Positions 35,438-46,638 of a DNA stretch of 64,000 nucleotides are shown one piece after another. Origin of the DNA: Nectonema munidae. Taxonomy: Eukaryota > Nematomorpha > Nectonematoida > Nectonematidae. Each line of letters begins with the position of its first letter. Position 1 is the stretch's first letter. A program made the position numbers and the translations under genes. Under the pieces are notes generated by a model. The model was not told the DNA's origin. It searched no databases and saw only the letters and a list, made by a program, of their open reading frames with translations. The stretch is from NCBI GenBank assembly GCA_030549495.1, contig JAUIRK010001051.1, positions 992,001 through 1,056,000 of the forward strand, written 5' to 3'.

Positions 35438-37777
35438 TATCTCCAACCCGTATATTACGATGATTCTTCTCCAACCTGTATTCTACGATGATTCAACTCC
35501 AAACTATATACTACAATGATTCATCTCTAACCTGTATACTACGATGATTCATCTCTAACCTGTATACTACGATGATTCATCTTCAACCTGTATACTACGA
35601 TGGTTTCTATTCCATGTACAAATAACTAGGGAGACAATGTTCAACTTTCTGTTCACATTCTGCTAGATGTAAGATTTGATATACCTCATTCGGGGAGCGA
35701 TGCTACAGTTATTACCTATATACATTATACCTGTATACTACGATGGTTCATCTCCAACCTGTATACCGCGATAATTCATATCAAAGAATCGAAAAATATT
35801 TTTTAAAAAATCAAAAAATATCAAACTTTCTTTTCATATTTTGCTACCTCATACGATGTTACAAAAGTTATTACCTATACTTTGCAATTTGCACGATTTT
35901 AAATATTATATTTGTCAAATAATCAAAATAAAATTCTGTAATCAAAGAATCGAAAAATATTCTTTAAAAAATCAAAAAATATCAAACTTTCTGTTCATAT
36001 TTTGCTACCTCATACGATGTTACAAAAGTTATTACCTATACTTTGCAATTTGCACGATTTTAAATTTTATATTTGTCGAATAATCAAAGAATCGAAAAAT
36101 GTTCAAATCAAAAAATATTTATTCTTTTTAAATATATCGTTGGCTCCCCTTACTTTTAAAATACTACGATGGTTCATCTCCAACCTGTATACCGCGATAA
36201 TTCATATCAAAGAATCGAAAAATATTTTTTAAAAAATCAAAAAATATCAAACTTTCTGTTCATATTTTGCTACCTCATACGATGTTACAAAAGTTATTAC
36301 CTATACTTTGCAATTTGCACGATTTTAAATATTATATTTGTCAAATAATCAAAATAAAATTCTGTAATCAAAGAATCGAAAAATATTCTTTAAAAAATCA
36401 AAAAATATCAAACTTTCTGTTCATATTTTGCTACCTCATACGATGTTACAAAAGTTATTACCTATACTTTGCAATTTGCACGATTTTAAATTTTATATTT
36501 GTCGAATAATCAAAGAATCGAAAAATGTTCAAATCAAAAAATATTTATTCTTTTTAAATATATCGTTGGCTCCCCTTACTTTTAAAATACTACGATGGTT
36601 CATCTCCAACCTGTATACCGCGATAATTCATATCAAAGAATCGAAAAATATTTTTTAAAAAATCAAAAAATATCAAACTTTCTGTTCATATTTTGCTACC
36701 TCATAGATGTTACAAAAGTTATTACCTATACTTTGCAATTTGCGATTTTAAATATTATATTTGTCAAATAATCAAAATAAAATTCTGTAATCAAAGAATC
36801 GAAAAATATTCTTTAAAAAATCAAAAATATCAAACTTTCTGTTCATATTTTGCTACCTCATACGATGTTACAAAAGTTATTACCTATACTTTGAATTTGC
36901 AGATTTTAAATTTTATATTTGTCGAATAATCAAAGAATCGAAAAATGTTCAAATCAAAAAATATTTATTCTTTTTAAATATATCGTTGGCTCCCCTTACT
37001 TTTAAAATTGAAAGATAAACCTAGTCTTTAATAATTAATTTTTATCAAATTATGCACATACGTAACTAAAAGTAAGGGGAGCCAAGATATATTTAAAAAG
37101 AATAAATATTTTTTGATTTGAAATTTTTCGATTCTTTGATTATTCGACAAATATAAAATTTAAAATCGTGCAAATTGCAAAGTATAGGTAATACTTTTGT
37201 AACATCGTATGAGGTAGCAAAATATGAACAGAAAGTTTGATATTTTTTGATTTTTTAAAGAATATTTTTCGATTCTTTGATTACAGAATTTTATTTTGAT
37301 TATTTGACAAATATAATATTTAAAATCGTGCAAATTGAAAGTATAGGTAATAACTTTTGTAAATCGTATGAGGTAGAAAATATGAAAGAAAGTTTGATAT
37401 TTTTTGATTTTTTAAAAATATTTTTCGATTCTTTGATATGAATTATCGCGGTATAAGGTTGGAGATGACCTCGTAGTATACAGTATAATGTATATAGGTA
37501 ATAACTTATGTACTCGTCTCCCCGAATGAGGTATATCAAATCTTACATCTAGCAGAATGTGAACAGAAAGTTGAACATTGTCTCCCTAGTTATTTGTACA
37601 TGGAATAGAAACCATCGTAGTATACAGGTTGAAGATGAATCATCGTAGTATACAGGTTAGAGATGAATCATCGTAGTATACAGGTTAGAGATGAATCATT
37701 GTAGTATATAGTTTGGAGTTGAATCATCGTAGAATACAGGTTGGAGAAGAATCATCGTAATATACGGGTTGGAGATA
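35438..37777. mobile_element. Foldback (palindromic) element, 2.34 kb
   Basis: The outer left arm TATCTCCAACCCGTATATTA is the exact mirror of the right end at 37758-37777. Inside, the 28-31 bp CCTGTATACTACGATGATTC-type units, the CATTCGGGGAG block and the AGGGAGACAATGTTCAAC block appear in mirrored order on the right. The loop is about 60 bp near 37000-37060. The right arm is about 718 bp. The left arm is about 1558 bp because a 426-bp unit is present three times. No protein is encoded; mirrored short open frames are by-products. Confidence 0.85.
35736..36995 (+). repeat. Three tandem 426-bp units in the left arm
   Basis: Unit starts near 35738, 36165 and 36591. Each contains two related subunits of about 161 bp starting CTACCTCATACGATGTTACA. 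The first two units are almost identical. The third has scattered one- and two-base deletions. Confidence 0.88.
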
Positions 37778-37784
37778 ACACGCA

Positions 37785-38055
37785 AGTTGTCTACCCGCGT
37801 TCAACCGTACAGGTTATGAGAATATATCATTACATATTAGAGAAGAGTTTTCTAAACTCTTTATACTGAAAAAATATTTCTTCAAATATATTACTGTTTT
37901 GTTTAAAATACCTATACTTTGCAATTTGGACGATTTTAAATATTATATTTGTCAAATATCAAAATAAAATTCTGTGATCAAAGAATCGAAAAATATTCTT
38001 TAAAAAATCTAAAAATATCAAACTTTCTGTTCATATTTTGCTACCTCATAGCTTC
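37785..38055 (+). repeat. Foldback-family flank and extra subunit
   Basis: 37785-37865 (AAGTTGTCTACCCGCGTTCA, ending CTGAAAAAATATTT) is repeated at 45020-45113. 37905-38055 is another plus-strand 161-bp-type subunit. Confidence 0.7.
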
Positions 38056-38779
38056 AATACTTATCGAGAAAAATTGATTAAAACAATATTTTGATATATT
38101 TATCTTCTCTTTAGAAATTTATATGCAGTAAACAATAATAAAAATAATATTTATCCAAAACATATTTTTTTGAATCAAAGTGTAAATCAAACCCGCACTT
38201 AAATTTTGGATGATTATTCAAAAGAAGTAAAAAACTAATGTTAATTTATAAAAAAAAAAACTAAAATGATTTTATAAAAATCTAAAAATAAATAGTGGAC
38301 TACGATTATCCAACCAAACTTGTACATTCGATCTACATTTTTCCTTCAAAAATAATTTTAAATTTATTAGATAAACATTATACTGACCAATAAAAAAAAG
38401 AAGGTTAATTTATAAAAAAAAGGAAAAACTAATACTATTTTATAAAAATCTACAAATAAATTTAGATTCTGAGAGTAGAGTCGCTTTATAATTGTGCTGG
38501 AAATTGTCACATAATATATGTAAAAATTTGTCCTAATGAAAGGAGCTTTAGTTTAAAATGCATCCCTTATCTGCTAATTAATGGTATGAAGCCTGGAAAA
38601 TAAAAAGTAAAATGGTATTTCTTAAGTACTTATGATATAAGTAATGTATTCTGAAAGCCCATAAAAAATGCTTTAATTTGGTATATCGCATGATGCTTTT
38701 GTTGAGAAATGTGAAAGTTATAGCGTTTTAATATTTGACTAAGATTTAAGCTAGGAACACTACAAATAAACTAAGCGTA

Positions 38780-39310
38780 CACTAGCCCGATAAAATAAAC
38801 CACACACGCGTTCTAAAGATGTGGTGACGCGTATGCGAGATAAGAATTCACTGCGCTCACAAACGCGTAATGCAACATGTGTTCATCTTTCTTCGCATAG
38901 TTATGCTCTAAAATCAATCAATAATGTGATTTATTATTCGCACACTGTCGGTATAAATATAACGAATGCCCTTCGTTAAAAATTAGAAAGGTTGTATCTA
39001 AACTAAATAAAAGTAGACTACGATTATCCAACAAAATTCGTACATTCAATCGACCAAACCACACACGCGTGCTAAAGATGTGGTGAAGCGTATGTTAGAT
39101 AAGAATTCACTGGCTCACAAACGCGTAATGCAACATGTGTTAATCTTTCTTCGCATAATTATGCTCTAAAATCAATCAATAATGTGATTTATTCTTCGCA
39201 CCTGTCGGTATAATTTTTAACGAATGCCCTTCGTTAAAAATTAGAAAGGTTGTATCTAAACTAAATAAAAGTAGACTACGATTATCAAACAAAACTCTTA
39301 CATTTAATCG
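38780..39310 (+). repeat. Tandem duplication, period about 259 bp
   Basis: CCACACACGCG-TCTAAAG-type sequence at 38800 recurs at 39059 with the following GTAATGCAACATGTGTT and CGAATGCCCTTCGTTAAAAA blocks. CG-rich words are unusual for this window. Confidence 0.8.
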
Positions 39311-39317
39311 ACATTTT

Positions 39318-39985
39318 TCACTTGAAAAATAATTTAAAATTTATTAGAAAAATATTATACTGACCCATAAAAAGTAAAAAATAAATATTAATTTTCGACA
39401 GTTTTATTTAACTATGACATTTTAAAATGTTAAAAACCATATTCTACCTTTGTGAATATAAAATTTTGAAGAAATAATATATAAACTCATCACGTTAATT
39501 ATTGGTATTTTTTGAAACTAGATAAAAGTTGACTGACCTCACATAAAAGCGGATTTTGGAAAAATAAAAATATATTTATTTGTAAAACCTAGCCTATTTT
39601 ACCCACAAAGAGTATAGCTTCAAATCTTGTACATTCGATCAACATTTTTCACTTCAAAAATAATTTAAAATTTATTAGAAAAACATTATACTGACCTATA
39701 CTACTGACCCATAAAAAGTAAAAAATATATATTAATTTTCGACAGTTTTCTTCAACTATGAAATTTTAAAATGTAAAAAATCATATTTTACCTTTGTGAA
39801 TATAAAATATTGAAAAATATTATATAAATTAAGAACGTTAATTATTATTGGTATTTTTTGAAACTAGATAAAACTTGACTGACCTCACATAAAAGCAGAT
39901 TTTGAAAAAATGAAAATATATTTATTTGTATAACCTAGCCTATGTTAACCACAAAGAGTATACCTTTCCAATGATACCATTTTCA
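39318..39985 (+). repeat. Tandem duplication, period about 330 bp
   Basis: The TAATTTAAAATTTATTAGAA start at 39330 recurs at 39660. Shared blocks include ATTAATTTTCGACAGTTTT and GACTGACCTCACATAAAAGC. A partial third copy is at 38345-38405. Confidence 0.75.
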
Positions 39986-40239
39986 TTTATTTTTTTTTTA
40001 AAAAGAAGATTATGCTTCAAAAAAGGTGGTCCGTAATTTTTTCAAAAATTTAGACAAAATTTTTGAAGTAATGTCCATTTATTAAAATTTTTTAAAACTT
40101 TTGCAAAAATAAATTATTCTAGAGTATGTAGCAAACGATAAGCTTTCTAATGATATATATATCATGAAAAAGAAATATTGAAAAACAGTTTAATTCTTTC
40201 TTCAAATCAAACAAGTAAAAATTTTCAAAAAGTAGTATT

Positions 40240-40289
40240 GGTAGTAGTAGTAGTAGTAGTAGTAGTAGTATTATTATTATTATTATTAT
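40240..40289 (+). repeat. (TAG)n(TTA)n microsatellite
   Basis: About ten TAG units running into about six TTA units. Confidence 0.9.
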
Positions 40290-40639
40290 ATATTACATAA
40301 ACATTTCAACCAATCATATAGTTTTTATGAAATAAAACTGCCATTTCAAAGTTAAATTTTTTGAACTTTTAGGTAGAATTTTTGAAATGTGGCTTTCAAT
40401 ATGTATGTAAAATATTTTTTGAAAATTTTTATTTTAAGTATATTTTTTAAGCATTTTACGATTTACACATTTAAATATATAATAAGGCTGGCAAGTTTGG
40501 CGAGTTGTCTCCCCGGAGGTCTTGCCAGACCTCTGATATATATATATTGGAACACAACACTTATATATACATATTTTTTCAATAAACATTTCAACTTTGT
40601 AGTAAATGTCAATCAAAAATTTGATTGATGATAAAATTA

Positions 40640-41770
40640 CTTACGAAAACTTTCATTAAAATTTTAAATAAAATTAATTTTTTTATACCAAATCGACCAT
40701 GCTGATTTCATTTCTAAACTTAGTTTTCACTATTAGGGTGTGAAAATTTATGGAAGTGTCAATCAAATTTGCTGTTTTCGCCTGAAAATTGTGTCCAAAA
40801 ATGTTATTCAAATTTTAAATAAAATATATATATTTACTCTAAACCAACCATACTGACTTCATTTTCGTACTCAATTTTCATAATTAAAGTGTGAAAAATT
40901 GTGAAAGAGTCAATAAAATTTGTGGTTTACGCCTAAAAAGTATATGTATGAACATTATTCAAATTAAAAAATGTCTAAAAGTGTCAATTAATTTTGTGGT
41001 TTACATCTGAAACTCCAAGAATATTAATTAAATTTTAAACTGAATATATTTTTTATATCAAATCTACCATGCCAATTTCATTTTTCTGCTCAGTTTTAGC
41101 AACTATGATTTGGAAATGTCTAAAAGTATTTGCAGTTTACGTCTGAGAAAGTGTCTCTAAAAACATTTATACACATTTTAAATAATTTTTTTTTTAAATA
41201 AATTTAACATGCAGATTTTATTTCTCCAATAATTTTTTTTTGTAATTGTGAAAATTTTAATCAAATTTTTGTTGACAGCAAAAAATATTTCCTTAGAATA
41301 TTATTTATATTCTCAATAAAATATATTTTTTATACTAGATCTCCATGCTGATTTCATTTTTGGACTCAGTTTTTGCAATTACAATGTGAAAATGTCAATC
41401 AAATATGTTAGTTTCGCATGAAAATTTTCTTTAAAACATTTATTCACATTTTAAGTAAAATATTTTACTAAATTGACAATTCTGATACCATTTTTTGGCT
41501 AAGTTTTTACCATTACTGTGAAAAAATAAAACAAATTCTGAAAAAACACTATTTTCTCAAAAAATTCACTTTTGATTGAGGATAAAATTCTGAATAAAAA
41601 TATCCTTCAAATTTAAAACAATTTCTTAATACAATATCGTCCATGTTTTTCATTTCTGTACTTCTTTTTGGTCAATATAGTGTAAAAATGTGTGAAAGTA
41701 TCAATCAAATTGGCAAAAAACATTTTTTTCCAAAAAATCATTTGTCAAATTTGTTCTCACAATCATTATT
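40640..41770 (+). repeat. Degenerate minisatellite, about seven units
   Basis: Units of roughly 130-150 bp, each with an ACCATGCTGATTTCATTT-like box, a CTCAGTTTT box and GTGTCAATCAAATT-TG-like sequence, at about 40695, 40850, 41065, 41210, 41345, 41480 and 41640. Heavily diverged. Confidence 0.65.
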
Positions 41771-43440
41771 TATTATAGTACAAACATTTAAGTACGCAAG
41801 AAGTTAGGGAACTGAAGGATATTGAAATGATAACGCGTGATCCTAAGAAAAATGAAATAGTAACACGTTTAATAAAGTGCTTTTATATCGTCGAAATAGT
41901 AATCCTTTCAGGAGCTATATAGTTTTAAGAAACAAGTATGTAACTTGTCTAGTACCGTTTTCCAATGAAATAGGAGTTGGTGTAAAAATCTACTTAGATT
42001 TTTAACATCTTGAACGTGAAGAAGAAGCTCCTACATTATGAATCAAAAATCTTTACCCTTATCTCTGAGTTAATACTTTAGAGGTGGAAAAGTTTTTGTA
42101 ATTGAAAAAAGAGGATTATAAATGGATTTACCAAGAACAGGAATTTTGAAAAAGGATTTTTTTGCAAATATTCAGAGTGATATTTGTTCATAACCACTGA
42201 AATACAACACACGATATTGATAAAAAAAAAAGACAGGATCAACAAGGGGATTTTCTTCAATAGAAAAGTTATAAAATCGCTTAAATTCTGAGCTAAATAA
42301 ATTTCTGAAAAGGTTTTTTCGAACATAAATTGCACAAAATGAATTTCTGATGAAATTAGAGCTACCAAGGTAGAATCAGTTTAGAATTAAGAGAGAAATT
42401 AGATACCATATAACGTATAGGAAAAAGAAGTAGACTAGAAGCTGAGAGCGTATTTGTAAGCAAAACAATAGAGGTCGGATTGAGATTTATAGTTCAAAGC
42501 CCCCTCTTTAATTAGTAAACTAAGGGAAGGATAAAATAAAGAACCAGAATCAAATCAAGGAGGGCTAAACATGCTCGGTTTAGTTAGATTAGTTGTCCGT
42601 AAAAATTTTCACCATGTAATTTTACAACAGTTTTTATAAAAATTTTATTTCTAATTTATTATTTATCATTAAATATATTATAATATAAATAACCCATCTA
42701 TAGACTTATTATTGTAAAATTGTTATGAGAATTAAAATTTTTAATTTTATGAGATTTTATCTAACATGACCTCATGTCACTTTGATTAGAAATTGGGTCC
42801 CATTCCTATTTATGAGATTGATAAAAGCATTATTATATCAAGAAAGGAAATTATTTTATCGGTTGTGCTTAAATATATAAAGTCAATATAGTGTTGAATT
42901 AAGTAAATACATAACCATTTTAACCACATTGAAATGTAGTATTCATTACATGTGTATATATTGACAAAAATAATGTCATGATGAAATCGGGAAAGGTTGA
43001 TTTGCCAAATAGGACGAAAATTATTCTAAAATTATGAAGAAAAAAACAGTACCCGCTAATAAAGTACAGTTAAACAGTGCCCGCAATTTAAATCTTGAGT
43101 GACAAAAGTATTTTCAGAATCAAATTGAGCATGTTCGATCTATCCAAGTTTATTTTAATATAATATGAAAAAGTGCTTGTCATTAAGTCACCTGTGAAAG
43201 CTAATTTACTGAGAGGTCAACTATTTTGGGTGAATTAATCATCAAAAGTTTGTTTATTAAATAAATTAAGACAATATTAATCCATAAAATGTTGGATTTA
43301 TAATATATTTTCAAGTTTATATATTTGGCATTGATTGACAGGTTTGATTGATTTTCATTAAAAATAAATAACACCATCAGATTCACAATCAATTATTTAG
43401 TGAGTTTATGCGAGATTTTTAAAAAATATTCAATACTTTG
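41771..43440. other. No gene recognised
   Basis: AT-rich. A 96-codon minus-strand open frame at 42368-42078 has hydrophobic, low-complexity content and no family I know. I do not call it. Confidence 0.35.
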
Positions 43441-43444
43441 ACAA

Positions 43445-43510
43445 AAAAGGAGGAGCGCTAAAATAGCCCCCTTCACTGAGGAAATGAAAATGGCCCGTCA
43501 CGAATAGGGG
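43445..43510 (-). repeat. Short repeat, inverted partner of 35.15 kb
   Basis: Its reverse strand shares GTGAC-GGG and GGCTATTTTAGC-CTCC with 35151-35205. Confidence 0.5.
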
Positions 43511-44306
43511 TAGAGCTTTACCTATAGCCATCAGTACCTTGTTTATTACAATCTAAATTTCATAACTAAATTATGTGTTAATCTATGATTACGCCATTTT
43601 ACAATATTATAATTTACTGTCTATTTCAATAGCATTTAAAATTTCAATTAGATATCGTTCAGCAGCTTCTCCAAGCATTTTTTGAAGATTTGAAAACATT
43701 AGAAGCAGATATTTTTAGTATAAACTTTGATTCAAAAGATTTTATATTTATATAAAATGGACTTGTTCTAAACAAGCCCGTTGATTAGGGTGCTTTGTGA
43801 ACGTAGTTATTTAATGGTTAACTAAAAATTTATTATCATTTGTCAAAAATAACTAAACTAATTTCTTCTTTCGTCAAACATTTGTTAAAAATTGGGTGAC
43901 TCTTAATCTACATAATTTCAGAATTTCAGATAAACTATTCGTTATTTTGGATGCTGTTTAACCTATATATATTAAACTCATACAACCACCATCCTTTTTG
44001 TTTTTTTCACTTAAATTTTTTTCTTAAAATATTAAACTAATAGTTATTTTAAATATATATTACCGCCAACACTCTTTAATCTGAGCAGAGCATTTATAAA
44101 AATTTCATCCCGGATAATGAAATTGTACGGATGGAAAAAACAATAATTTTTCTTCGTATAGAACTATCTTTTAAATGAATTATCATAATTTTCTTAATTA
44201 TAATAATTAAGCTTCGAAATAGAGTTATCATAACGATCCTTTATCTATGTAACCCTATTTTAACAAATGTTCAAATATGGTCATAACTAAAAAATGGAAT
44301 TTTTTC

Positions 44307-44331
44307 TATATATATATATATATATATATAT
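44307..44331. repeat. (AT)n microsatellite
   Basis: About twelve AT units. Confidence 0.85.
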
Positions 44332-44349
44332 GTTACAGTAAGATTATGA

Positions 44350-44460
44350 AATTAATGATTTCGTGAAATTCCTAAAAACTTTAGGTTTTTGGTTAAATTA
44401 CTATTTCACTTAGGGACTTCATGAATTCCCTAAAATTTCTAGAAATTTAGTGAAATCGTT
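44350..44460. repeat. Inverted repeat with TTTAGTGAAAT motifs
   Basis: TGATTTCGTGAAATTCCTAA at the left is mirrored by TTTCTAGAAATTTAGTGAAATCG at the right end. Directly upstream of the integrase-like fragment. Confidence 0.5.
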
Positions 44461-44478
44461 GAAATAAGTACTATTATA

Positions 44479-44670
44479 TTGCTTTGTCAATCACCTGAAA
44501 CGAATGAACCCCATTCTACGAATCATTATCACAACCAGAAATCAGTCAGTCTTGTACAAGTTCGATCACGTTTCACATTAAAGGCAGGTGAAGTTGGAGA
44601 TAATGTTGCTGTTCCAATTCCTTTGGTTGACAGAGGTAGAGGTAACCCTAGTAACATTCTTGGAGAAATA
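44479..44670 (+). pseudogene. KRBA2-like post-integrase fragment
   Basis: The reading AGEVGDNVAVPIPLVDRGRG then NPSNILGEI resembles the segment after the integrase core in KRBA2-like transposon proteins (D-V-VPIP-VDRG--DPRNILGVI). The integrase core itself is absent. Confidence 0.55.
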
Positions 44671-44689
44671 TTTTTTGCTTTGAACATTT

Positions 44690-45115
44690 TTCGATTCTTT
44701 GATTTAATTTTTATAATAATTTATTTGACAAATATATTATTTAAAATTGTGCAAATTGTAAAATATAGGTAATAACTTTTGTAACATCGAATGAGGTAGC
44801 AAAATATGAACAGAAAGTTTCATATTTTTTGATTTTTAAAGAATATTTTTCTCCTCTTTGATTACACAGACAAATATATTTCTAACATCATCTCCCCGAA
44901 TGAGGTATACCAAATCTTATATCTATCAAAATATGCACAGAAAGTTGAACATTGTCTTCCTAGTCATTTGTACATGGAATACAAACCATCGTAGTATACA
45001 GGTTGGAGATGACACTCAAGTTGTCTATCCGCGTTCAACCGTGCAGGTTATGAGATCATTACATAACAGAGAAGAGTTTCATAAAACTCTTCATACTGAA
45101 AAAATATTTGTATTT
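44690..45115 (+). repeat. Partial copy of the foldback family
   Basis: Carries GGTAATAACTTTTGTAACAT, CCCCGAATGAGGTATA, AGTTGAACATTGTCT and CGTAGTATACAGGTTGGAGA in the order of the right arm of 35438-37777, then the CGCGTTCAACCGTGCAGG flank shared with 37785-37865. Confidence 0.8.
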
Positions 45116-45244
45116 TAAAGAATTTCGCATTATACATATGATGTGTGTGTGTGTATGTGAGTTTAAGTAGGTCTGGCAGGACAATTATATATAAAAAAAA
45201 TTTGAACCAATATATTTATGGTAAAATAAAGTTAATATTAACAT

Positions 45245-45790
45245 AACATAATTTATTAGCGAAAAAAAAGAGGCAAAAAAGCCTATGAAGAATATTCGCA
45301 TCGTATTTATGAAGGTCCAGATCTTTATTCATGCTCAAACATTTTTTCCTTCCAAAACTCATCGAGTCTGTTTTTAAAAACATTCAAGGAAGGGGCATTA
45401 AAACAAAATCAGGCAAGGCATTCCAGTCATTTATCATACGTTGAGTAAAAAATCTTTTCAGATATAACTTTTTGCAATGTCGCTTTTTAAACCTGAAGGA
45501 ATGAAATCTTTGTAGTCTTTCAGAAAACTCAGGTAAGATTTGTGAAGCCAATTTCAACTTTTCATTTGCAATGTTGTAAACGGTAATCATATCATTTCTT
45601 TTAAACCTATACATCATGGAAGGCAAATTCAATTTTTCAATCTTTCTTTATAGCTAAAATGTTTCATACATAATATCTTTTTAGTAATTGTTCTCTGCAC
45701 TCTTTCAATATTTGCAACATCACAGGAGTGGAAGGGAAAGGCAACAACATTACCATACTCTAAAATAGGCCTAAATTGCTTGATATTGTT
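45245..45790 (-). mobile_element. LINE 3' fragment, copy 2
   Basis: The minus strand reads LPSMMYRFKRNDMITVYNI, LPEFSERLQRFHSFRFKK and FFTQRMINDWNALPDFVL, the C-terminus of the same LINE family as 29465-30600. The tail has the same AGGC/GCCT hairpin near 45272. Confidence 0.82.
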
Positions 45791-45879
45791 ATTCAGAATG
45801 ATAAAAGAAATCTAAAAATGTATAATACTTGTATATTTGTTGAATATATGTGAAGTCATCATTTTGAGACCATTTTAAA

Positions 45880-46045
45880 GGCCTCAAAAATCGGAAAATT
45901 TAAATTTAAAAACCTATTCTTATAATGTTTGGTACGCTGATTCCAAATATGTAATTTGTTTGAAATGAATAAAATATTTAAATTTAAATTTAAAAACCTA
46001 TTCTTATAGGGTTTGGTACGCTGATTCCTAATTTGTTTGAAATGA
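45880..46045 (+). repeat. Short tandem duplication
   Basis: TTTAAAAACCTATTCTTATA followed by GTTTGGTACGCTGATTCC occurs twice, about 93 bp apart. Confidence 0.75.
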
Positions 46046-46508
46046 GTCAAATTTGGAAATTTTGTCATTTTATCAAGTTCAGAGGCAAAAAAAGTATTTT
46101 AAAAAATTCAAACTTAAAATTTAATACATTTTCGTAATCAGTATAAAAACCTTTAAAATGAGATATTAAATTCGAAAATGTGATACATTTATAAAATTTT
46201 GTAGAGGGGAGTTTAAAAAATTAAAAAAAAAATTCTAATTTTTTCAACGCATTATGTTTAAATATTAGGTATATTTTATGAATATGCAAAAAAAAAATGT
46301 AAATATCGATTTTTATACCAATTTTTAAGATACCTAAAAATGTTATGTGATGTTCCAAGACAGAACTTGTTTAACATTCTGATAGTATATAAATAATTGC
46401 ATAGATATTTGTTCTAAACGCACCCCTTGTGATTTCTTGCTAGGTATTATTGTGGTTGCTTAAATTCTTCAATTTAAGAAACATCACAACATTCGCTTCT
46501 ACTTCAAT

Positions 46509-46638
46509 ATGGATGAAATGATTAAAGTTGTTAAACATTCAGACTTCAATAAATCAGTTACACGAAAAAATGCTATATGTAAACTTTTAATTCTTTTGGA
46601 CAATTCTGATATAATCTCTACCATTACTAAAAACTCAG
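46509..46638 (+). CDS. ATM: ATM exon 1: start and TAN motif
   Basis: ATG at 46509 is the first in a frame that splices in phase to exon 2. It encodes MDEMIKVVKHSDFNKSVTRK and NAICKLLILLDN, resembling the TAN motif of Tel1/ATM. It ends with one base before GTAATA. Confidence 0.75.

Noticed and set aside
35841-36929. Five similar open frames of 76-80 codons starting MLPH
   Set aside because: They repeat with the 161- and 426-bp repeat periods, are low-complexity and mirror each other across the palindrome. They are by-products of the repeat, not genes.
42078-42368. 96-codon minus-strand hydrophobic frame
   Set aside because: Phe/Leu/Ile-rich low complexity, as expected from A/T-rich DNA. No splice partners or family.
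44858-45118. 86-codon open frame
   Set aside because: It lies inside the partial foldback copy and has no known similarity.
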